A DNA stretch of 64,000 bases from Xanthomonas vasicola (GTDB taxonomy: Bacteria; Pseudomonadota; Gammaproteobacteria; Xanthomonadales; Xanthomonadaceae), in NCBI RefSeq assembly GCF_000772705.2, contig NZ_JSBW02000040.1, forward strand, positions 1-64,000, read 5' to 3'. A model generated the notes under the pieces. That model made no database searches. It was given only the letters and a program-made list of their open reading frames with translations, and had not been told where the DNA came from. Positions 24,863-33,040 of the stretch are shown in pieces. Numbering within the stretch: the stretch's first letter is position 1; the number at the start of each line of letters is the position of its first letter. Both the position numbers and the translations under genes were made by a program.

Positions 24863-26800
24863 TCAAGCGATGATGGGCGGAGTGCCCTTGAGCACGGCCG
24901 GACCGGACGACTGCAACAGCAGTGCCGCGTTGGCGCGCGCGGTGGTCACGGCGTTGGATTGCAGCAGCACCGAAGCGTTCGAGCGCAGGGTCAAGTTGGC
25001 CATCGCGCTGACATCGACACTGACGCCACCCTGGATGCCGACGCTGACGCGTCCATCGAGCGTGAGCCGAGTGCCGCTAAGCACGATCTCGCCGCTGGCC
25101 TTCAACTGCAGGCGGGCCATCCCGGTCACCAACTCGATCTCACTCCCTGCCTGGATGCGGAGTGCCTTGCCCACGTCCAGACGGTCGTTGCCGCCAACGG
25201 TGTGGCTGCGTTCGCGTTTGATCTCGGCGGTTTCGTTGCGGTCGACAGTGACAAAATGGTCGTTCTCCACCTCGTGGCGCAGATCGCGCTGCGCATGCAG
25301 CAGCAGCTCTTCGTTGCCCTTCTTGTCGTCGAAACGGATCTCGTTGTAGTCCTCGGCCCCGCCCAGCAGGCTTCGGCTCTTCACCCCACTGCGGGTGCGA
25401 TGCTCGGGCAGTGCATACGGTGGCATCTGGTCGGCGTTGTAGACGCTGCCGATGATCAGCGGACGATCCGGATTGCCTTCCAGAAAGCTCACCACCACCT
25501 CCTGGCCCACACGCGGAATGTGCTGCGCGCCCCAGCGTTTGCCCGCCCACGACTGCGCCACGCGTACCGGGCACGAGCAGACGGCGTTTGGCGTTCCCGG
25601 CGGACCCCAGAAGAAATTCACCTGCACACGGCCGTACTGATCGACCGCAATATCCTCGGCCTTGTTGCCGTCGACGACCGCGGTCTGCAACCCGGCAATA
25701 CTCGGACGCGGCGTGGTCTGCGGGGTGCGAAACGGCTGCCGACTGCGTAGCGCACGGAAAGTGGACGCAAACGGCTCGGCAACCGTCTCGCCACCGGACA
25801 CATAATCTACTTCAACCAGTTCGGTGTCGGCGCTGGTCATCAGATATTCCCGGTTGTGCTCGGCCAGCGGAAAGTCGCGCAGCTTGAACAATGCGCCCAC
25901 CTGCAAACCGCAGGCATCGGTCCAACCCTGGTACTGCGCTTGCGCCACGTTGAGCGCCTCGGCACGCACCTGCGCGTGACGACGACCGGCCGCGACATCG
26001 AGATGCTCGCCGGGGTAGTCGAACACATCCAGTTCACCCAGCGCCGGTCCGGAAGACTCGGCCGGTGTCTCTTCCACCCGCAGCGAAGCCTTGGGTTTGA
26101 GATAGTCGTAGTCGTCCAGGCGCACGCGCGTACTGTGCGCGCTGCGCGCCAGCGACCAATCGGTGATCGCGTCCTTCATCCGGCTGCCCTTCTGTCCAGG
26201 CGGGCAATAAGGAATGTGTGCAAACGGCGCAGAGGATTCGTGCGCGCCGAGACTGTCGGCCAGCACCAGCGTATGCGTGCTGGCGCTGTGTTCGAAGTAG
26301 TAGTAGATGCCCTCCTGCTCCATCAAGCGGCTGATGAAGTCCAGCGCGCTCTCGCGGTACTGCACGCAGTATTCGCGCGGCTTGTAGCTGGCGCTCAGGC
26401 GCAGCTTGACGTCGGTGCAGCCGACCTCTGCGAGCAACGCGCGCACCAGCTCCGGTACGCTCTTGTTCTTGTAGATGCGGCAGTCGCGGCGCTGCCTGAG
26501 CAACCAAAGTTTGGGCACCAGCGAGAACGCATACGTCGCATAGCGCAGCCCCTCGATCTGCTCGAAACCGGTCTGCTCGGCCTCGGCGACAATGCCGTGG
26601 TAATGCCGCACATAGCCCTGCGGTGAAGTGACCTTGACCGCCATCGGCTTGCCCAACAGAGCGCGCAAGTCGATTGCCACATCGCGGCTGATGCCGTGCA
26701 ATGCGAACGCATACGGGCGCCCCAGCTCCTCGTGTGCACTCATCCGCACAAAGCGCAGCATCTTGCCCAGCGGCGACTGCAGGGTAATGGCGTGGGCCAT
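24863..26800 (-). CDS. vgrG: T6SS spike protein VgrG (TssI)
   Basis: A 645-residue spike. The gp27-like part spans about residues 1-350 (YHGIVAEAEQTGFEQIEGLR, then QYRESALDFISRLMEQEGIY and YYFEHSASTHTLVLADS). The gp5 OB-fold follows at about 375-450 (DQYGRVQVNFFWGPP, VRVAQSWAGKRWGAQHIPRV, GQEVVVSFLEGNPDRPLIIG), and then the beta-helical needle (SLLGGAEDYNEIRFDDKKGN). It ends at GTPPIIA with no C-terminal toxin extension. Effectors must therefore be carried as cargo or through adaptors; the deaminase-like gene immediately upstream is the first candidate. Confidence 0.95.
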   Translation of the reverse strand: MAHAITLQSPLGKMLRFVRMSAHEELGRPYAFALHGISRDVAIDLRALLGKPMAVKVTSPQGYVRHYHGIVAEAEQTGFEQIEGLRYATYAFSLVPKLWLLRQRRDCRIYKNKSVPELVRALLAEVGCTDVKLRLSASYKPREYCVQYRESALDFISRLMEQEGIYYYFEHSASTHTLVLADSLGAHESSAPFAHIPYCPPGQKGSRMKDAITDWSLARSAHSTRVRLDDYDYLKPKASLRVEETPAESSGPALGELDVFDYPGEHLDVAAGRRHAQVRAEALNVAQAQYQGWTDACGLQVGALFKLRDFPLAEHNREYLMTSADTELVEVDYVSGGETVAEPFASTFRALRSRQPFRTPQTTPRPSIAGLQTAVVDGNKAEDIAVDQYGRVQVNFFWGPPGTPNAVCSCPVRVAQSWAGKRWGAQHIPRVGQEVVVSFLEGNPDRPLIIGSVYNADQMPPYALPEHRTRSGVKSRSLLGGAEDYNEIRFDDKKGNEELLLHAQRDLRHEVENDHFVTVDRNETAEIKRERSHTVGGNDRLDVGKALRIQAGSEIELVTGMARLQLKASGEIVLSGTRLTLDGRVSVGIQGGVSVDVSAMANLTLRSNASVLLQSNAVTTARANAALLLQSSGPAVLKGTPPIIA

Positions 26801-26856
26801 GGCTTAGGCTCCCGGAGTGGTCTTGCGGTACATAGGCGCAGAGGTCGATAGCATGC

Positions 26857-26930
26857 GATGACTTTGCCGGCTGCCCTGCCGCGCAGGAAATCGAAAATCG
26901 CGATGCCACACATACCGGCGACGAGTAGGT
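26857..26930. repeat. Short direct repeat copy A, downstream of the deaminase-like gene
   Basis: This stretch aligns without gaps to 27873-27946. The best block is GAAATCGAAAATCGCGATGC against GAAATCAAACATGGCGATGC, continuing CCACACAT against CCACGCAT, and GATGA starts 30 bases before it in both. The reverse strand encodes similar peptides in both copies (GMCGIAIFDFLRGRAA and QMRGIAMFDFPDRRAP). The two copies bracket the deaminase-like gene and its frameshifted partner. The alignment was made by eye. Confidence 0.5.
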
Positions 26931-27010
26931 CTTCCCGCCTACACCATGGCATCGCCTCGACGCCAGGCACGCAGCCGCAACGGATCAGATCCGGTTCCCA
27001 GTCGCAGGCA

Positions 27011-27472
27011 TCATGCGCACAGATGCTTAGCTGCATCCTTCCAGGCCTCGACCTCCCCCGGGTGGTCGAAGGAATAGAAAATTTCCTGTCCGGGCTTTAG
27101 AAGGTTGTTCAAAGCAGCCTGACATTTTTCGCAAGGCGACATCTCTATGTACATTTCCACAATCGTCGGAATGCCAGGTTCGTCGGCGATGGCGTTCCAC
27201 AGCGCGGTCAGCTCCCCGTGTGCGCAGGCATTCGCGACATCTACCCCATTGACCTTGAACGGGATGCGGATGCGGCTGTTGCCGAACACGTTGTCAGTGG
27301 TGTCGCTTCCGTTCCTGATATAAGTCACAAATGAACAGCAGGAGTAAGGACCGATACCGTTGATACCTCCGTCGTCCCGCGACCTGACAACTTCGCGCTT
27401 TTTCCTAAGGCACGCACTGACCGCGCCATTGGGGCTGTTGATGTCGTAACGGACCTTTGTCAGGTTTGGCAT
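27011..27472 (-). CDS. Stand-alone deaminase-like protein, candidate T6SS effector
   Basis: A 153-residue protein with the zinc signature of the cytidine-deaminase superfamily: His85-Gly-Glu87 in NACAHGELTALWNAI and Pro113-Cys114-Glu-Lys-Cys117 in IEMSPCEKCQAALNNLL, 25 residues apart. The spacing and following helix fit the toxin-type deaminases (the DddA/SCP1.201-like and XOO_2897-like groups). I cannot place it in one group. It has a strong ribosome site (AAGGAG, 8 bases before ATG) inside the end of the upstream gene, so it is coupled to it. It lies 210 bases before vgrG, in lower-GC DNA than the T6SS core genes. There is no delivery domain, so it would travel as VgrG/Hcp cargo. Toxin activity on DNA or RNA bases is inferred. 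Confidence 0.7.
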   Translation of the reverse strand: MPNLTKVRYDINSPNGAVSACLRKKREVVRSRDDGGINGIGPYSCCSFVTYIRNGSDTTDNVFGNSRIRIPFKVNGVDVANACAHGELTALWNAIADEPGIPTIVEMYIEMSPCEKCQAALNNLLKPGQEIFYSFDHPGEVEAWKDAAKHLCA

Positions 27473-27778
27473 TCTAATAACTCCTTGATTTCTGCGAATC
27501 GTCGTTTGCGGAAACGGGGAAAAGCACGATCGTCCCCCTCAATCACGCATTGGAAGAGGAATTTTTCAAGTTCAACTGAGCTGTTGCGCTTGCAGGTTAA
27601 GACCGCCCTTGAATTCGTAGATCGCCACGCCGGTCCCGGATGCGTTACCGGACGCGTAGCCGCGTTTGCCAACGCTCAGGCGGGTGCCCTTGAAGGTCTG
27701 GAACAGAAGATTCCGACGCGCCTTTGCGACGACCGCCAGCGCATCGAATTCTTCCCGACTCAGAGCTGATGTAGTCAT
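27460..27778 (-). pseudogene. Frameshifted partner gene upstream of the deaminase-like gene
   Basis: Two overlapping minus-strand frames look like one protein split by a frameshift. Codons from ATG 27778 (RBS ACGAGG) give EEFDALAVVAKARRNLLFQT, then RLSVGKRGYASGNASGTGVA and QAQQLS, with a stop at 27572. The other frame takes over within a few bases with SVELEKFLFQCVIEGDDRAF, FRKRRFAEIKELLECQT and stops at 27460, overlapping the deaminase-like start. Removing one A near 27576 would give a continuous protein of about 105 residues. A small gene coupled to a toxin gene is often its immunity gene, but here it precedes the toxin and is not recognised. If it is broken, the host would lack protection unless the toxin is also inactive. 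Confidence 0.5.
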
Positions 27779-28397
27779 GCAAAGCCTCGTGCCGTTAGGG
27801 CGTGCCTACTGTGGGGCGTGCATCGCCAGCGGCGGCCGCACTGCGGATCCCGTTAGGCACCGAACGCCGATGGATGATTTGACAAGGAGCACGTCGATCG
27901 GGGAAATCAAACATGGCGATGCCACGCATCTGCCCAACCAATATGCTGGCCCGAGTCGCATGCGTTGGATGGATGCGCGATACCACTCGATACAGCGCAT
28001 TACAGTCCTAGCCTATCGCCCTGATGGATATCGCGTGCATCGGCGAACGCATGTAAGCGCAGGCATTGGAGACCGGCGTTCGGGCATGCGCTGCATCCTC
28101 GTGAGGCGAGTGGCGCACCGCACCACCATCCCGGCGTGTTCCGATGCGTTGATGTGCGTGCAGCGTTCGTTGCTTTTCGACCTCATGGTGCTCATCTTTT
28201 CACCAAGCACTGCCGCAAGCCATGCCAGTGCCGGACCTTGAGATCTGCACTCTGGTTGGCGGCATCAACCATCAGGCGCTGTAGCGGCATGAGCGGATGG
28301 CTTCTTGGGGGCTTACAGGGACTCACTCATCCGTGTGACTCCGCAACTGCCTCACCCACAGGCTCCAGAGGATCTGGCGCGATGCAGGCCAGTGCGT
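27779..28397. other. Gene-free stretch between cargo genes, contains repeat copy B
   Basis: About 620 bases with no convincing gene. Several short frames exist on both strands, but all are arginine-, proline- or serine-rich and look like chance frames. The part nearest the deaminase partner (27873-27946) is the second copy of the short repeat described at 26857. The rest may be debris of earlier effector/immunity genes. Confidence 0.4.
27873..27946. repeat. Short direct repeat copy B, upstream of the deaminase-like module
   Basis: Copy B of the repeat at 26857-26930, same orientation, about 1.0 kb apart. It shares the block GAAATCAAACATGGCGATGC and the flanking TAGGC...GATGA pattern. It ends about 95 bases upstream of the partner gene's start codon. 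Together the copies enclose exactly the deaminase-like module. Confidence 0.5.
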
Positions 28398-29165
28398 TCA
28401 TCCTGCAGTGTTTAAGATGGTGAAGTCCTCCGGGACGGTCACCACCTTTGCGATGACGGTGTCGTTGGGCCCATTGGTCAGCGGCATCTCCGTGGAAGGC
28501 AACGTCCTGGGAACCTCACTCAGGCGCTTCTGCACGCCCTCCAGGTAGCGGATGCCTTTGGCATCCCAACACTCGCGAAGGCGGTTTCGCTCGTCGACCG
28601 TCTCCTCGTGGGGCCAGATCCGCAGAGGCATCACGCCAGCCATGCAGTGCACGGCATAACCGCGGTTGTTCGTGGCGATCCAAGTTTCGCCGCGGAGGAA
28701 TATCTGTACTGGAATCCGATCGGCGCCGACACCTGTGCCGCCGAGGTCGGTCGCGCGGATATCGTCCGCATAGACCTTGAGTGGTCGACCGGTAATTTCC
28801 TGTGGAAATCCAAGGATGGCCTTCTGGTTGACGTTGCCGGAACCAGCAAAGTTGCCGGCGACCCGGATCTGCCCGAAGTGGATCTTTCCGATATTGATCA
28901 GCCCGTCTTTGGCAAATTCTGCCCAGGCAAGCTTCATCTTCTGTACGGTGACGGCTAAGCCCGCTTGGACTTTCATATTGGCCATTCGATGCAGCACGAC
29001 TGTATTCCAGGCGCGCCGGTATGTAGCCGGCAAGTCGTCATATTTCAGGTAGTATTGGTTGAAGATGTCATCGCACAGCATCCTCACCGATAGCGAAACA
29101 GCGTTCTCCTTTCCCGGAGGTGGCGTAATATTGTTGATGAATTTTTCTAGTTTTTTCTTTTCCAC
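28398..29165 (-). CDS. Unrecognised cargo-island protein, candidate T6SS effector
   Basis: A 255-residue protein if started at the GTG at 29165, which has GGAG eight bases upstream; the frame stays open to 29273 but the extra part lacks a good start signal. The sequence has no family I know: LEKFINNITPPPGKENAVSL, then IFNQYYLKYDDLPATYRRAW, INIGKIHFGQIRVAGNFAGS and RIPVQIFLRGETWIATNNRG. Codon use is visibly less GC-biased than in the flanking clpV and vgrG genes, a sign of transfer. No signal peptide, membrane helix or toxin motif is evident. Its position between clpV and vgrG is where T6SS cargo genes lie. An effector or an immunity protein are both possible. Confidence 0.55.
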   Translation of the reverse strand: MEKKKLEKFINNITPPPGKENAVSLSVRMLCDDIFNQYYLKYDDLPATYRRAWNTVVLHRMANMKVQAGLAVTVQKMKLAWAEFAKDGLINIGKIHFGQIRVAGNFAGSGNVNQKAILGFPQEITGRPLKVYADDIRATDLGGTGVGADRIPVQIFLRGETWIATNNRGYAVHCMAGVMPLRIWPHEETVDERNRLRECWDAKGIRYLEGVQKRLSEVPRTLPSTEMPLTNGPNDTVIAKVVTVPEDFTILNTAG

Positions 29166-29308
29166 GAATACAGCTCCGATAAGCAAATTTGGGGCTCGTC
29201 TTGTAATTCTTGAGCAGCCTTGACATAACGAGTGGCGCGGCATGCGTCGGCGACATCCATCAGTGACGGCCACAGGTTTGGCTGTCTTGTTCGACTAGCC
29301 GAAGTCAT
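29147..29308 (-). CDS. Short frame between clpV and the unrecognised cargo gene
   Basis: A 53-codon frame starting MTSASRTRQP, with its ATG inside the end of clpV (14-base overlap). It ends in CLSELYSWKRKN at an A-rich tract (AAAAGAAAAAAC) and overlaps the start of the 255-residue gene by 19 bases. A one-base slip in the tract would join it to that gene and give a longer N-terminus. It may therefore be the true 5' end of a frameshifted gene, a coupled leader, or chance. Confidence 0.3.
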   Translation of the reverse strand: MTSASRTRQPNLWPSLMDVADACRATRYVKAAQELQDEPQICLSELYSWKRKN

Positions 29309-31997
29309 GGATGAGCCCACTCTCCGCAACGCGCACGTTTACCCGAAAGCACTCTTCGCCAGCGATCGTTCTCACCAGTAATTCCCGACTGATCTCCGGC
29401 AACATCGAGTTAGTCAAAATCGCATCGATCATCCGTCCACCCGACTCGCTCTCGGTGCACCGCGAGACCACCAACTCCACCACCGAATCGTCGTACTCGA
29501 ACGAAATCCTGTAGCGCTCCTCGATCCGCTTCCTGATGCGGTTCAACTGCAGCCGCACGATCTGGCCGAGCATGGCGTTGCTCAGTGGGTAATACGGAAT
29601 CGCCACCAGCCGCCCGAGCAACGCTGGCGCAAACACCTTCAACAACGGCGCGCGGAGCGCCTTAGCCATGCCCTCCGGATCCGGTAGGAGTTCCGGGTCC
29701 TTGCACAGGTTGGCGATGAGATCGGTGCCGGCGTTGCTGGTCAGGATGATCAAGGTGTTGCGGAAGTCGATACGGCGGCCTTCGCCGTCTTCCATCCAGC
29801 CCTTGTCGAAGACCTGGAAGAACAATTCGTGTACGTCGGGGTGGGCTTTTTCCACTTCATCCAGTAATACCACCGAGTACGGCTTGCGGCGCACCGCTTC
29901 GGTGAGCACACCGCCCTCGCCGTAGCCGACGTAGCCGGGTGGTGCGCCCTTGAGCGAGGAGACGGTGTGCGCCTCTTGGTACTCGCTCATGTTGATGGTG
30001 ATCAGGTTTTGTTCGCCGCCATACAAGGTTTCGGCCAGGGCGAGTGCGGTTTCGGTCTTGCCGACGCCGGAGGTGCCGGCGAGCAGGAACACGCCGATCG
30101 GTTTGTCCGGGTTGTCCAGGCCGGCGCGGCTGGTCTGGATACGCTTGGCGATCATTTCCATGGCATGGTCCTGGCCGATCACGCGCTTGGCCAGTAGTTC
30201 GGGCAGGCGCAGCACGGTGTCGATTTCATTGCGCGCCATCCGCCCGACCGGGATGCCGGTCCAGTCGGCGACCACCCCGGCCACGGCTTGGTAATCCACC
30301 GTGGGCAGGATCAGGGGCGATTGGCCCTGTAGTGCCGCCAGTTGGGCCTGTACCAATTGCAGACGCGCTAATAGCGTGTCGCGATCCACGTGTACGGGTG
30401 CTTCGATCACGGCAGTGTTGCCGATCGCTATGTGTCCCGCATCGACTTCCAACGCACTGACGGTCCCTTCCACCGGCGCGTTGCCACCACGCAGTCGGGC
30501 GCGTAGCGACAACAGTTCATCGACCAATACCTTCTCGGCGGCCCAGCGCTGTTCCAGCTCGCGCAGGCGGCCGTGCTCGCTTTCCAGCAGGCTGGCGCAA
30601 ACGGCAGCACGCTCCTCCACCACGACGCCAATCGCACGCTCGCGCTCGATGATGGCATGTTCGGTCTCCAGCGATTCGATGCGGCGGCGGCTATCTTCCA
30701 CTTCCGCAGGCGTGGCATGCAGGCTCACCGCGACACGCGCGCAGGCGGTGTCGAGCAGGCTCACCGACTTGTCAGGTAGTTGCCGCGCCGGGATGTAGCG
30801 GTGACTGAGCTTGACCGCCCCTTCCAGCGCCTCGTCGAGGATCTGCACGCGGTGGTGCTGTTCCATCGTCGAGGCGACACCACGCATCATGCGCACGGCC
30901 TTGGCTTCGTCCGGTTCGTCCACCTGCACGGCCTGGAAGCGCCGCGTCAGCGCGGGGTCTTTTTCGATGTACTTCTTGTACTCGGCAAAGGTGGTGGCGC
31001 CCACCGTGCGTAGCGTGCCACGTGCCAGTGCCGGCTTGAGCAGATTGGCCGCATCGCCGGTACCGGCCGCGCCACCGGCGCCGACCAGGGTGTGGGCTTC
31101 ATCCACAAATAGGATGATCGGCTTGGGGCTGGCCTGCACTTCGTCGATGACTGCGCGCAGGCGCTGCTCGAATTCGCCCTTCATGCTGGCGCCGGCCTGC
31201 AACAGGCCCACGTCCAGCGTGCGCAGTTGCACCTTCTTCAACGCGGGCGGCACATCGCCGCGCGCGATGCGCTGTGCGAAGCCTTCCACCACCGCGGTTT
31301 TGCCGACGCCGGCTTCGCCAACCAGGATCGGGTTGTTCTGGCGGCGACGCATCAGGATGTCGACGACTTGGCGGATCTCATCGTCGCGGCCGATGATCGG
31401 GTCGAGCTTGCCCTCGCGCGCTTGTGCGGTGAGGTCGACCGTATACAGCGCAAGCGCCGCAGCACCACCTGTTGCACCAGTTCCAACGGGGGCGACAGCC
31501 GCCGCAAGGTCGCTGGCATCCTCCTCCGGAGAACCGGCGACGATGTCATCCAGATCGTCCGCCAGTGTTTCCGCGCGCAGCTTGCCGAACTCGCTCGACA
31601 TCGCGAGCAACCCATTACGCAGGCTGCGCGTGTGCAGGATCGCCACGAGCAGATCGCCGCCACGGATGCGTTGCCGTCCGTAACGCAACGTGCAGTGCAC
31701 CCAGGCGCGCTCCACTGCATCCTCCACGCTGCCCGACAGATCGAAGTGTCCGCCGCCGCGCGGCAGGCGATCGAGCGCCGCGGTCAGGTCCTGTGCAAGC
31801 CGCGACGCATCCAGCGAAAAACGGCGCACGATGCGGTGCAAGTCGCCGTCTTGCGCCTGCAGCAACTGATGCAGCCAGTGCAGCAGTTCCACTTCGCGGT
31901 CGCCACGTAGCCTGCAGAACGCAGTGGCCGATTCGATACCGCGATAAGTGGTTTTGTTGAGCTTGCCGAACAAAGCGGCGCGACTGATGTCTGCCAT
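29295..31997 (-). CDS. clpV: T6SS sheath-disassembly ATPase ClpV (TssH)
   Basis: A 900-residue AAA+ ATPase. The start MADISRAALFGKL is chosen; the longer frame overlaps tssG. It has an N-domain that binds the sheath protein, then AAA1 with Walker A GEAGVGKT and Walker B ILFVDEAHTLVGAG. A coiled middle region (LEHEHAIIERER-like) is followed by AAA2 with GTSGVGKT, LLDEVEKAHPDVHELF and the sensor part ILTSNAGTDLI. It recycles contracted TssB/TssC sheaths. Length and all motifs are intact. Confidence 0.95.
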   Translation of the reverse strand: MADISRAALFGKLNKTTYRGIESATAFCRLRGDREVELLHWLHQLLQAQDGDLHRIVRRFSLDASRLAQDLTAALDRLPRGGGHFDLSGSVEDAVERAWVHCTLRYGRQRIRGGDLLVAILHTRSLRNGLLAMSSEFGKLRAETLADDLDDIVAGSPEEDASDLAAAVAPVGTGATGGAAALALYTVDLTAQAREGKLDPIIGRDDEIRQVVDILMRRRQNNPILVGEAGVGKTAVVEGFAQRIARGDVPPALKKVQLRTLDVGLLQAGASMKGEFEQRLRAVIDEVQASPKPIILFVDEAHTLVGAGGAAGTGDAANLLKPALARGTLRTVGATTFAEYKKYIEKDPALTRRFQAVQVDEPDEAKAVRMMRGVASTMEQHHRVQILDEALEGAVKLSHRYIPARQLPDKSVSLLDTACARVAVSLHATPAEVEDSRRRIESLETEHAIIERERAIGVVVEERAAVCASLLESEHGRLRELEQRWAAEKVLVDELLSLRARLRGGNAPVEGTVSALEVDAGHIAIGNTAVIEAPVHVDRDTLLARLQLVQAQLAALQGQSPLILPTVDYQAVAGVVADWTGIPVGRMARNEIDTVLRLPELLAKRVIGQDHAMEMIAKRIQTSRAGLDNPDKPIGVFLLAGTSGVGKTETALALAETLYGGEQNLITINMSEYQEAHTVSSLKGAPPGYVGYGEGGVLTEAVRRKPYSVVLLDEVEKAHPDVHELFFQVFDKGWMEDGEGRRIDFRNTLIILTSNAGTDLIANLCKDPELLPDPEGMAKALRAPLLKVFAPALLGRLVAIPYYPLSNAMLGQIVRLQLNRIRKRIEERYRISFEYDDSVVELVVSRCTESESGGRMIDAILTNSMLPEISRELLVRTIAGEECFRVNVRVAESGLIHDFG

Positions 31998-32029
31998 GAA
32001 AACTCCAGAAATTGGAACTGAGAAATGCG

Positions 32030-33040
32030 TCAGGGCGCCGCTAGCACGAGTTGGTCGGCATCGAGCGGGTGGCGATAGTGGCCGAGCCACAGCGACAGGC
32101 CGATGCGTTGGCCCTGCCCCAGGACTGGCAGCGGGACGTCTTCGCGCGCCAGCACGAGTTGTAAGTCCCAGGCCTGCTCGTCACCGACGTAGCCGCGCAC
32201 GGCCGCAGTGAGCATGGCCAGCGCATCGCTACCGGGCAGGAACTCGCGATAACGGGCGATATCCAGCGGGCCAAGACGCAAGCGGAAGCGATGTTGCGCA
32301 TTGCGCGCCGATGCGCCAAGCGTGGCATGACGCCCGATGCGCGCGGCGGCACGGCCCATCCGCAGCCGTCCGTCCTCGGGTAACGGCAGCCAGTTGGCAA
32401 TGAACTGCTGCACCTGCACCGGGATGTCGAACAGGCCGATCAACACGGCGCGCAAACCTTCCGCATTGCGCGCCTGGGCAACGAAGCGGCCGGCAAAGTG
32501 GCGGCGTGCAGCGACCGGCATCGCATCGCGGCCACGCAACGCAGGTTGGTGCACACCGGTTAACGCATCCAGCCGCGTGCCGAAGCGGTCATCGCCCGGG
32601 CGGTCCATCTGCACGGTGGGTCGCGCATCGGTCCAGGCGCGATACCACAGCGCAATCATGCGATGGTGAAAAATGTCGGCAAAGGCCGTAAAGGTAGGAT
32701 CGCCAGCGCCCTCGCGTTCGATGGCGTGCTCTGTCAGGTGCAACGGCAGCGCGCCATGCGGGCCGAACAAGCCCAGCGACAGCGTGCGCAGAGTTGGCGG
32801 TCGACCGTCAACGCCAGCGTGCACGCTGTCGATGTCGCGAGGAGGAAATACCAACGAGGCGCGCTGGCCCAAACGCACCGGCTCCTCCAGCGGCCGTGCT
32901 GCCTGGCCCAGACGCGGTTGCGTCGGATGCGCGCACTCCAGCCGCCGCAGTGCTTCGAATAGCTCGAAGTCCTGCGGTTGCGCATCCAGCCGCGCGAACA
33001 GCGCTACAGGATCGGCCGATTGCCGAGATGGGCTGGCCAT
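32030..33040 (-). CDS. tssG: T6SS baseplate protein TssG
   Basis: A 336-residue protein from MASPSRQSAD; the ATG 30 bases upstream is also possible. Typical TssG motifs are visible: DFELFEALRRLECAHPTQPR, LRTLSLGLFGPHGALPLHLT, FADIFHHRMIALWYRAWTDA and the C-terminal YVGDEQAWDLQLVLAREDVP. It forms the TssF2-TssG wedge with the upstream gene product, whose reading frame it overlaps by about 37 bases. Confidence 0.93.
   Translation of the reverse strand: MASPSRQSADPVALFARLDAQPQDFELFEALRRLECAHPTQPRLGQAARPLEEPVRLGQRASLVFPPRDIDSVHAGVDGRPPTLRTLSLGLFGPHGALPLHLTEHAIEREGAGDPTFTAFADIFHHRMIALWYRAWTDARPTVQMDRPGDDRFGTRLDALTGVHQPALRGRDAMPVAARRHFAGRFVAQARNAEGLRAVLIGLFDIPVQVQQFIANWLPLPEDGRLRMGRAAARIGRHATLGASARNAQHRFRLRLGPLDIARYREFLPGSDALAMLTAAVRGYVGDEQAWDLQLVLAREDVPLPVLGQGQRIGLSLWLGHYRHPLDADQLVLAAP

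Noticed and set aside
28000-28390. Short frames in the gap between cargo genes as an immunity gene
   Set aside because: None has a good start, balanced composition or coupling to a neighbour.
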